From assembly GCA_902796465.1 (NCBI GenBank), contig CADBPK010000091.1, positions 1 through 6,527 of the forward strand: 6,527 bases of DNA. Reading direction: 5' to 3'. The position numbers and the translations under genes were made by a program. This document shows, in pieces, positions 1 to 5,870 of this stretch. The DNA is from an uncultured Erysipelotrichaceae bacterium (GTDB lineage: Bacteria; Bacillota_I; Bacilli_A; Erysipelotrichales; Erysipelotrichaceae). Position 1 is the first letter of the stretch, and each line of letters begins with the position of its first letter. The notes beneath the pieces were generated by a model, which ran no database searches, was not told where the DNA came from, and worked only from the letters and a program-made list of their open reading frames with translations.

Positions 1-1
1 C

Positions 2-43
2 CGCAACTCCGCATCCTATAAGAACGAGGAGGCGTTCATGTAA
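2..43 (+). CDS. C-terminal end of an upstream gene, probably a MalF-type ABC sugar permease (partial)
   Basis: Only the last 13 codons and the TAA stop (41-43) are in the window. They read RNSASYKNEEAFM, a charged, hydrophilic tail. This frame is open from the left edge and its stop lies one base before the start of the MalG-type gene, the usual MalF-MalG arrangement. A short polar cytoplasmic tail is also usual for such permeases. The identity rests on position rather than on any diagnostic domain, so another transporter component is possible. The Shine-Dalgarno sequence of the next gene lies inside this tail. Confidence 0.55.
   Translation, partial: RNSASYKNEEAFM
27..32 (+). promoter_or_regulatory. 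Ribosome binding site of the MalG-type permease gene
   Basis: A perfect AGGAGG lies inside the end of the upstream gene, with 12 bases before the ATG at 45. The spacing is a little long, but no in-frame start codon lies closer and none lies upstream in this frame, so it supports the start at 45. Confidence 0.6.
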
Positions 44-44
44 T

Positions 45-923
45 ATGTCTGAAATGCAGGTTAAAAGAAATAGAAGAAATCCGCGAAGAGTCGCGGTGAA
101 TGTACTGATTCATGTCCTGCTGGGAATTCTCGCAGTGATCTGGGTGCTTCCGATTTTCTGGATCGTTCTGACCAGTTTCAGAGCTGAACCCGGCGCATAT
201 ACGAACACATTCCTTCCGCAGGGGTACACATTGAACAATTACATCAAGCTGTTTACTGACAGAAACGTACTGGATTTTCCGAAGATGTTCATGAATACAC
301 TGATCATCGCAATCATCACATGTATCTGCTCAACATTCTTCGTTCTCTCTGTAGCGTACAGTCTTTCCAGAATGCGTTTCAAATTCCGGAAACCATACAT
401 GAATCTGGCTATGATTCTCGGCCTCTTCCCGGGATTCATGACAATGATCGCACAGTACTTCATTCTGAAGGCAATGGGGCTGACGGAAGGAAGTATGATC
501 AGGATCGGTCTGATCATCGTCTACTCGGCATGTGCCGGTCTGGGATTCCAGATCGCCAAGGGATACTTTGATACCATTCCGAGATCCATTGATGAAGCTG
601 CCATTATCGATGGTGCTACACAGTGGCAGGTGTTCACAAAGATCACCATGCCGCTGGCAAAGCCGATCGTTATCTATACGGTACTGACATCATTTATCGG
701 TCCGTGGGTCGACTTCATCTTTGCCAAGGTTCTCTGCCGTGCGAATGCCGATCAGTTCACAGTGGCGATCGGTCTCTGGAACATGCTGCAGAAGGAATAC
801 ATCTATCAATGGTATACATGCTTCGCCGCAGGTGCGGTCGTCATCTCCATCCCAATCGCAGCTCTGTTCCTTTACATGCAGAGATTCTACGTCGAAGGCA
901 TGTCCGGCGCAGTCAAGGGATGA
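45..923 (+). CDS. MalG-type ABC transporter permease, maltodextrin/oligosaccharide uptake
   Basis: This 292-residue protein is one of the two membrane subunits of a carbohydrate-uptake (CUT1-type) ABC importer. It would carry oligosaccharides handed over by a lipoprotein binding protein across the cytoplasmic membrane. Six hydrophobic segments are visible at about residues 18-42, 84-107, 119-141, 152-171, 208-228 and 260-278. The cytoplasmic loop between segments 4 and 5 carries the EAA motif (E184-A-A, G190, then P203), which docks onto the ATPase. Length and topology are normal for MalG, and the tail ending GMSGAVKG is typical of the family. The start at 45 follows the previous stop by one base. 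The gene overlaps the following amylase gene by 4 bases. No ATPase gene is visible here; it may lie upstream or be shared from elsewhere in the genome. Maltodextrin as substrate is inferred from the two GH13 neighbours. Confidence 0.9.
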   Translation: MSEMQVKRNRRNPRRVAVNVLIHVLLGILAVIWVLPIFWIVLTSFRAEPGAYTNTFLPQGYTLNNYIKLFTDRNVLDFPKMFMNTLIIAIITCICSTFFVLSVAYSLSRMRFKFRKPYMNLAMILGLFPGFMTMIAQYFILKAMGLTEGSMIRIGLIIVYSACAGLGFQIAKGYFDTIPRSIDEAAIIDGATQWQVFTKITMPLAKPIVIYTVLTSFIGPWVDFIFAKVLCRANADQFTVAIGLWNMLQKEYIYQWYTCFAAGAVVISIPIAALFLYMQRFYVEGMSGAVKG

Positions 924-2545
924 TTCCGAAAAAAACAATTCATACGCTCAGCGCGCTGCTGGCGGGAATCCTTCTCACCGCGTGCTTGGACACAGATACA
1001 GCAGCAGGCAAATCGTCTGCTGCTTCTTCCGTTCAGATGATGGAGCTGAACAAGGATCTGGTTCCGGCCGAAGTGGATGACGCATACCGGACGACATATG
1101 AGATCTTTGTGCGTTCGTTCTGCGACAGCGACGGTAACGGGATCGGCGATCTCCAGGGAGTCATTTCCAAACTGGATTATATTCAGGAAACCGGCTTCAA
1201 TGAGATCTGGCTGATGCCTGTATGTCCGTCGAATACGTATCATAAATACGATGTGAATGACTATAAAGCCATTGATCCTGAGTATGGGACAATGGAGGAT
1301 TTTGATCAGTTGATCAAAGAATGCGACGCAAGAGGGATCCGTGTCATTACAGATCTTGTTCTCAATCATACATCCGTATCACATGAATGGTTTCTGAAGG
1401 CAAAGGAGTATCTTGAGGAACTGCCTGCTGACTGGGAACCATCTGCGGAATACTGCCCGTACTATGATTACTTTATTTTCTCGAGAGAAAGTCAGGATGG
1501 GTTTGCGCCGCTGGAAGGAACCAACTGGTATTACGAAGCCAGGTTCTGGTCCGGCATGCCGGATCTGAATCTGGATAATGAGAATGTCAGAAATGAAATA
1601 AAGGATATTATGAAATTCTGGCTGGATCACGGCGTTTACGGTTTCCGGCTGGATGCTGTTACTTCCTATTACACAGGCAATCACGAGAAGAATATTGATT
1701 TCCTGCGCTGGCTTGTCAGTGAAGGAAAATCACTCGATCCTGACTGTTACTTTGTGGCGGAAGGATGGGATGACCGCAGTGTATATGCACAGTATTACGC
1801 AAGCGGCATCGATTCGATGTTTGATTTCTCGTTTTCCGGCAATGAAGGAGCGATCGCTAAGATCCTGAAAGGCGCGGACGCGAAATTCTATGCGGAAGCG
1901 CAGGTGAGGGAACAGGATCTGTTCTCCCAGTACAGCGATACATGGATCAACGCACCGTTCTATACAAACCACGACATGGCCAGATCTGCCGGTTATTACA
2001 GCAATGATGAATCGAAAACCAAGATGGCCGGCGCGATGAATCTTCTGATGAGCGGAAATGCGTTTGTCTATTACGGCGAAGAACTCGGCATGAAAGGTTC
2101 CGGCAAGGATGAAAATAAACGGGCACCGATGTATTGGAGTTCAGATTCGGAAGAAACAGGCATGTGTGATGCGCCGCCGGGTATGGATGAAGTCAGAATG
2201 GTATTCCCGCCCTATGTGGAACAGAAGGATGACCCGCTGTCGGTCTACAATTATTTCAGACAGGCGGTTCTGATCCGGAACGCTTTCCCGGCAATTGCCA
2301 GAGGAACGGTTCAGCCGATCGAGGCTGTTTCCGGTAAGCATATCTGTGCTTATGTCAAACACGCTGATGGTTATCAGGATGTTGTGATCGTGATCAATAC
2401 CGGTGATGAAGAAGAGGCAGTAGACGCAGGCGCTCTGCCGTGCACGAATCTGGCCGCTGTTCTGAATGTCAGTGAAGAGGCAGTAACTGTAACGGATGCA
2501 GAGATCAGAATGCCTGCATATGGAATCGCGGTGTTAACAGAATGA
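920..2545 (+). CDS. Lipoprotein alpha-amylase family (GH13) enzyme, surface-anchored
   Basis: A 541-residue glycoside hydrolase predicted to cut alpha-1,4-glucans outside the cell. Residues 1-22 form a lipoprotein signal (MIPKK, a hydrophobic core, then the lipobox L19-T-A-C22), followed by a Ser/Ala-rich linker to about residue 45. The (beta/alpha)8 domain carries every GH13 signature: D145-L-V-L-N-H150 (region I), nucleophile D245 in GFRLD, acid/base E281 in VAEGW, and N-H-D352 (region IV). D69-S-D-G-N-G-I-G-D77 is the usual Ca-binding loop. Region V reads M213-P-D-L-N, the signature of the group between oligo-1,6-glucosidases and neopullulanases (GH13_36-like). A beta-type domain C follows, and no starch-binding module is visible. 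The frame is open back to 623, but only the ATG at 920 gives a signal peptide and it overlaps the previous stop as ATGA. There is no well-spaced Shine-Dalgarno sequence, so translational coupling is likely. Exact products are not readable. Confidence 0.9.
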   Translation: MIPKKTIHTLSALLAGILLTACLDTDTAAGKSSAASSVQMMELNKDLVPAEVDDAYRTTYEIFVRSFCDSDGNGIGDLQGVISKLDYIQETGFNEIWLMPVCPSNTYHKYDVNDYKAIDPEYGTMEDFDQLIKECDARGIRVITDLVLNHTSVSHEWFLKAKEYLEELPADWEPSAEYCPYYDYFIFSRESQDGFAPLEGTNWYYEARFWSGMPDLNLDNENVRNEIKDIMKFWLDHGVYGFRLDAVTSYYTGNHEKNIDFLRWLVSEGKSLDPDCYFVAEGWDDRSVYAQYYASGIDSMFDFSFSGNEGAIAKILKGADAKFYAEAQVREQDLFSQYSDTWINAPFYTNHDMARSAGYYSNDESKTKMAGAMNLLMSGNAFVYYGEELGMKGSGKDENKRAPMYWSSDSEETGMCDAPPGMDEVRMVFPPYVEQKDDPLSVYNYFRQAVLIRNAFPAIARGTVQPIEAVSGKHICAYVKHADGYQDVVIVINTGDEEEAVDAGALPCTNLAAVLNVSEEAVTVTDAEIRMPAYGIAVLTE

Positions 2546-3243
2546 AACAATATCATAATTACATTTTCGATCTGTACGGAACGCTGATCGATATTGAAAC
2601 AGACGAAAACAGACTGCTGTTCTGGAAAAAACTCGCAGAACGTTTTCAGCTGGGTGACAATTATTCCGCCCTGCGGAAACAGTATCTGTCTTTGTGTGAA
2701 AAAGCGCAGAAGAAAAATCCGCTTGTGCATGCGGAGATCGATCTGGCCCCGATCTTCCGGGAATTGTTTCAGACGGATGATGATCAGAAGATCGCCTATA
2801 TGGCGTATGAGTTCCGGAAAATGTCGCGGAAGAAATTCCGCCTGTTTCCGGGAGTGACGGAAACGCTGGAAACGATCAGGAAAAGAGGCGGGCATTGTTA
2901 CCTGCTTTCCAATGCGCAGGCATTGTTCACAAGGCCTGAACTGGAAGAAAGCGGTCTGGATCAGTATCTGGACGGTATTTGCATTTCTTCTGAATTCGGA
3001 TTAAAAAAACCGGATATCCTGTTTATGGAACATCTTCTGTCAAAATATCAGCTGGACCGCAGTGAAAGTATTATGATCGGCAACGATTTTACCGGCGATA
3101 TGGAATGCGCCCAGCGGTGTCAGATGGATTCCCTGTTTATTAATTCCGGCGGCTGTCCGGAGGATACGCTGATGAAAATGAAGAAGATCTATGATATAAC
3201 TGCTGTTGCGGACAGTGTGTATGAGGGACTGAAAGATGATTAA
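2542..3243 (+). CDS. HAD-superfamily hydrolase, DxY-type motif I, substrate unknown
   Basis: A 233-residue cytosolic protein with the four HAD motifs: nucleophile D10 in FDLYGTL, S123 in LLSN, K156 in LKKPD, and the acidic motif G-N-D182-xxx-D186. About 100 residues between motifs I and II form a charged, probably helical cap (type C1). Proteins of this build usually hydrolyse or move phosphate on small sugars or nucleotides. Position 12, the second Asp in beta-phosphoglucomutase and most phosphatases, is Tyr. That argues against a standard beta-phosphoglucomutase despite the maltodextrin setting. The DxYGT form is also seen in haloacid dehalogenases, but the acidic motif IV fits metal-dependent phosphatases better. 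The start overlaps the amylase stop as ATGA with no clear Shine-Dalgarno sequence, so translation probably depends on the gene before. The end overlaps the next GH13 gene by 8 bases. A sugar-phosphate phosphatase is a guess from context. Confidence 0.85.
   Translation: MKQYHNYIFDLYGTLIDIETDENRLLFWKKLAERFQLGDNYSALRKQYLSLCEKAQKKNPLVHAEIDLAPIFRELFQTDDDQKIAYMAYEFRKMSRKKFRLFPGVTETLETIRKRGGHCYLLSNAQALFTRPELEESGLDQYLDGICISSEFGLKKPDILFMEHLLSKYQLDRSESIMIGNDFTGDMECAQRCQMDSLFINSGGCPEDTLMKMKKIYDITAVADSVYEGLKDD
3223..3228 (+). promoter_or_regulatory. Ribosome binding site of the cytosolic GH13 gene
   Basis: GAGGGA lies inside the end of the HAD gene with 7 bases before the ATG at 3236. The same hexamer and spacing occur before the kinase gene at 5871. 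It supports 3236 as the real start even though this overlaps the previous gene by 8 bases. Confidence 0.6.
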
Positions 3244-4780
3244 CTGGCTGAAAGACGCAGTATTCTATGAAATATATCCGCAGTCGTTCAAAGACACCAA
3301 CGGTGACGGCATCGGGGATCTGAACGGGATTATTGAGAAGCTGGATTATATCAGGGATCTCGGCGCAAATGCGCTCTGGATCAATCCGTGTTTTGACTCT
3401 CCGTTCATGGATGCAGGATATGATGTCAGGGACTATAAGAAGGTAGCTCCCAGATACGGTACCAACGAGGATCTGATCCGTCTGTTTGAAGAAGCACATA
3501 AAAAGGGGATCAAAGTCCTTCTCGACCTTGTGCCGGGACATACCTCTGACCAGCATCCGTGGTTCCTGGAATCGAAAAAAGCCGAAGAAAATGAATACTC
3601 CGGCAGATATGTGTGGACTACCCATGCATTTGAAGGAATCGGGGGACATCCGTATATCAGCGGGATGAGTGAAAGAGCAGGCGCGTATATGCTGAATTTC
3701 TTTGCCTCCCAGCCTGCTTTGAATTACGGATGGCTGAACAGGACAGAACACTGGATGTCGGCGCCTGACAGCCCTGAAGCCCTTGCAACACAGGAAGCCA
3801 TGAAGGATGTCATGCGCTTCTGGATGGACCGGGGATGTGACGGATTCCGTGTGGATATGGCCGATTCCCTGGTCAAGAACGATGATGAAAACAAATCCGC
3901 TACAGCTGCCGTATGGCGCAGTGTCAGGGAAATGATGGACCGGGATTATCCGCAGTGCGCGCTGGTCAGTGAGTGGTCGAATCCATGGCAGGCGATCAAC
4001 GGAGGCGGTTTCCATATGGATTTCTATCTGGACCATCACGGAAACGGATACAATACCCTGCTGCGTGATTATGAAACAGGCGGGGAAGACAGAAGCTTCT
4101 TCAAAAAAGACAGCGGCGGTGACATCATGCGTTTTCTGAATGATTATCTGCCGCGCTATGAAGCCACCCGGGAAAACGGGTATATATCGATGTTTACATG
4201 CAACCACGATACACCCCGTCCGGCCCGGACTTTGAGTGAAGATGAAATGAAACTGTTCTGTGCTTTTCTGCTTACAATGCCGGGTGTGCCGTTTATTTAC
4301 TATGGTGATGAGATTGGCATGCGGTATCTGGATGTTAAAACGAAAGAAGGCGGCTATCAGAGGACCGGATCAAGAACACCGATGCAGTGGGATCATACCC
4401 GCAATTACGGTTTTTCCGACGGTGATCCGGCAGATCTTTATCTGCCGCAGGACGAAAGAAAAGAAGCGCCGACGGCGGAAGATGCCATGAAGCGCCCGGA
4501 CTCCCTGTGGCATGTCATACAGGAACTGATCCGGATCCGGAGAACTTATCCGGACCTGCAGGCAGACGGCAGTTTTGAAACAGTATATGCGGAAAGCGGA
4601 AAATATCCGTTCGTATACCGGAGAGGGGATATGATCATGGCGGTCAACCCGTCCGGTCAGGAAGTAACGGTCCGGTCGGTACAATTCTCAGGACGCAGTC
4701 CTTTATACACCATCGGTAAAGCATCTGTTCATGATGATTTACTTACAATTGATACCCAGTCATTCGTGATTTTAAGGTAG
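3236..4780 (+). CDS. Cytosolic GH13 alpha-glucosidase / oligo-1,6-glucosidase-like enzyme
   Basis: A 514-residue GH13 enzyme without a signal peptide, so it should act in the cytoplasm on imported oligosaccharides. It begins at the start of the barrel (KDAVFYEIYPQSF), followed by the metal loop D20-T-N-G-D-G-I-G-D28. Catalytic residues are present: D97 and H102 of region I, nucleophile D207 in GFRVD, acid/base E246 in VSEW, and N-H-D325. Region V is Q159-P-A-L-N, closer to the QPDLN of oligo-1,6-glucosidases than to the exported enzyme's MPDLN. A GSRTPMQWD stretch and a short beta domain ending SFVILR are normal for the family. Two oddities: region I reads DLVPGH rather than D..xNH, and the residue after the nucleophile is Met208, not the Val usual for alpha-1,6 or the Ala/Thr usual for alpha-1,4 specificity. 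Linkage preference is therefore open; glucosidase, dextranase-like or transglycosylase activity are all possible. Confidence 0.88.
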   Translation: MINWLKDAVFYEIYPQSFKDTNGDGIGDLNGIIEKLDYIRDLGANALWINPCFDSPFMDAGYDVRDYKKVAPRYGTNEDLIRLFEEAHKKGIKVLLDLVPGHTSDQHPWFLESKKAEENEYSGRYVWTTHAFEGIGGHPYISGMSERAGAYMLNFFASQPALNYGWLNRTEHWMSAPDSPEALATQEAMKDVMRFWMDRGCDGFRVDMADSLVKNDDENKSATAAVWRSVREMMDRDYPQCALVSEWSNPWQAINGGGFHMDFYLDHHGNGYNTLLRDYETGGEDRSFFKKDSGGDIMRFLNDYLPRYEATRENGYISMFTCNHDTPRPARTLSEDEMKLFCAFLLTMPGVPFIYYGDEIGMRYLDVKTKEGGYQRTGSRTPMQWDHTRNYGFSDGDPADLYLPQDERKEAPTAEDAMKRPDSLWHVIQELIRIRRTYPDLQADGSFETVYAESGKYPFVYRRGDMIMAVNPSGQEVTVRSVQFSGRSPLYTIGKASVHDDLLTIDTQSFVILR

Positions 4781-4791
4781 GATTCAGCAGG

Positions 4792-4814
4792 TATACTTGA
4801 TTGGAAAGAGTATA
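4792..4814 (+). repeat. Short inverted repeat before the LacI-type gene
   Basis: TATACT (4792-4797) and AGTATA (4809-4814) are perfect 6-base inverted arms around an 11-base spacer. They occupy most of the 36-base gap before the regulator's ATG at 4817. The left arm also resembles a -10 promoter hexamer, but no good -35 is visible at the right distance. The repeat could be an operator or a weak hairpin over the ribosome site, or chance in AT-rich DNA. It lacks the central CG typical of LacI-family operators. Confidence 0.3.
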
Positions 4815-4816
4815 TT

Positions 4817-5827
4817 ATGGCAACGATTAAAGATATCGCAAGATTATCAGGATTCAGTGTCGGTACGGTATCCCGTGTCATAAACGATCATCCTGATGTC
4901 AGCGAAGAAACAAGAAAAAAGATCCAGAAGATCATCAAAAAGGAAAACTTCCAGCCGAATGCCAACGCGAAGATGCTGAAACAGACGCGTACGAGTTCCG
5001 TCTCCGTCATTGTAAAAGGGACAGGCAACCTGTTCCTGAATTCCCTGCTGGAAAAGATACAGATGTTCCTGCGGGAAAACGGGGAAGAAGCTTTTGTGGC
5101 TTTTCTGAAGGAATCGGAAAACGAAGTGCTTTTTGCCAACCAGTTATGCGTGGAAAGGAATCCGAAAGGACTGATCTTCCTGGGCGGTGATCTGGCATGT
5201 TTCCAGAAGGATTTCGCGCAGATCAGCACACCGTCCGTACTGGCTTCCGCAGACGCGTCAGGACTTTCTTTTGAAAACCTGTCCAGTTTTTCCACAGATG
5301 ATTATAAAGCTTCCCGTGAGGCAGCCGGTCTGCTGATCCGGAAGGGTCACAGGAATATCGGTATCATCGGCGGGTTTTCATCCTTTGAGGAAGGACAGGT
5401 ATCTTCCCGCAGGGTCATGGGCGCGGTGGATATGATGAAGGAAAACCATATTGATTTCGATAAAGAAAATTATATGGAAAGTTCCTTTTCCATGCAGGAC
5501 GGTTATGACAAGACAAAACTCCTGCTGGAAAGGAATCCGGAGATTACTGCCGTCTTTGCGATCGGCGACCTCATTGCCATAGGCGCATTGAGGGCGGTCC
5601 GGGATGCGGGGCTGAAAGTACCGCAGGATATTTCCCTGATCGGATTTGACGGCATCGAAAATACGGATTACACCGTGCCGCGGATCACGACTGTACGGCA
5701 GGATATTGATGCCATCGCAAAGAAAAGCGTAGATGACCTGCTGTTCAGGATCTCGTATCCAAAACAGGCTGTACATGAATTTATTCCGTTTGAATTGATC
5801 GAAAAAGACAGTGTCGGTTCTGTATGA
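4817..5827 (+). CDS. LacI-family transcriptional regulator, probable local sugar-responsive repressor
   Basis: A 336-residue DNA-binding protein of normal LacI/GalR length. The helix-turn-helix is at residues 3-23 (TIKDIARLSGFSVGTVSRVI), with V15, G16 and R20 at the positions that read the operator in LacI. The hinge helix follows (PNANAKML, residues 47-54), keeping the Leu that enters the minor groove. From about residue 60 comes a periplasmic-binding-protein-like sugar domain with the conserved STDDY, GHRNIGIIGG, AIGDLIAIGALRA and LIGFDGIE stretches. It follows the GH13 gene by 36 bases and has a modest GGAAAG ribosome site at 4803-4808. It probably controls the maltodextrin genes, in the manner of MalR, and possibly the kinase gene after it. 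Effector and operator are unknown, and the operon's main promoter lies outside the window. Confidence 0.92.
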   Translation: MATIKDIARLSGFSVGTVSRVINDHPDVSEETRKKIQKIIKKENFQPNANAKMLKQTRTSSVSVIVKGTGNLFLNSLLEKIQMFLRENGEEAFVAFLKESENEVLFANQLCVERNPKGLIFLGGDLACFQKDFAQISTPSVLASADASGLSFENLSSFSTDDYKASREAAGLLIRKGHRNIGIIGGFSSFEEGQVSSRRVMGAVDMMKENHIDFDKENYMESSFSMQDGYDKTKLLLERNPEITAVFAIGDLIAIGALRAVRDAGLKVPQDISLIGFDGIENTDYTVPRITTVRQDIDAIAKKSVDDLLFRISYPKQAVHEFIPFELIEKDSVGSV

Positions 5828-5840
5828 ACGACCTGTTTTT

Positions 5841-5849
5841 TGGTATATT
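5841..5849 (+). promoter_or_regulatory. Possible extended -10 promoter before the hexose-phosphate kinase gene
   Basis: TGGTATATT fits an extended -10 element (TG, one base, then TATATT) in the 43-base gap after the LacI-type gene. No convincing -35 lies 17 bases upstream. Transcription from it would start near 5856, giving a leader of only about 15 bases that begins almost at the ribosome site. It would allow the kinase to be expressed apart from the upstream genes, but the evidence is weak. No rho-independent terminator is visible in the gap. Confidence 0.3.
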
Positions 5850-5857
5850 GAAACAAA

Positions 5858-5863
5858 GAGGGA
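5858..5863 (+). promoter_or_regulatory. Ribosome binding site of the kinase gene
   Basis: GAGGGA with 7 bases before the ATG at 5871. It fixes the start of the kinase, whose N-terminus MIYTLTLNPALD matches where the family normally begins. Confidence 0.65.
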
Positions 5864-5870
5864 CAATAAT

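Noticed and set aside
623..919. Upstream extension of the amylase reading frame to an ATG at 623.
   Set aside because: It lies wholly inside the MalG-type gene, reads as an Arg/His-rich shadow sequence and would bury the lipoprotein signal; the ATG at 920 fits the signal peptide and the ATGA overlap.
887..1369. A 160-codon minus-strand open frame opposite the amylase gene start.
   Set aside because: Antisense shadow with no domain signs and no plausible start context.
2542..3243. Annotation of the HAD gene as beta-phosphoglucomutase from its maltose-operon setting.
   Set aside because: Motif I is DLYGT, lacking the second Asp needed as general acid/base in that enzyme.
3140..4207. A 355-codon open frame on the minus strand.
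   Set aside because: It is opposite the HAD and GH13 genes, whose catalytic motifs are intact; its translation shows no recognisable domain and it has no independent context. It is a shadow of coding constraint.
5828..5845. Run of six T after ACCTG as a possible terminator of the LacI-type gene.
   Set aside because: No GC-rich stem precedes the T run; only a 3-base ACC/GGT pairing surrounds it.
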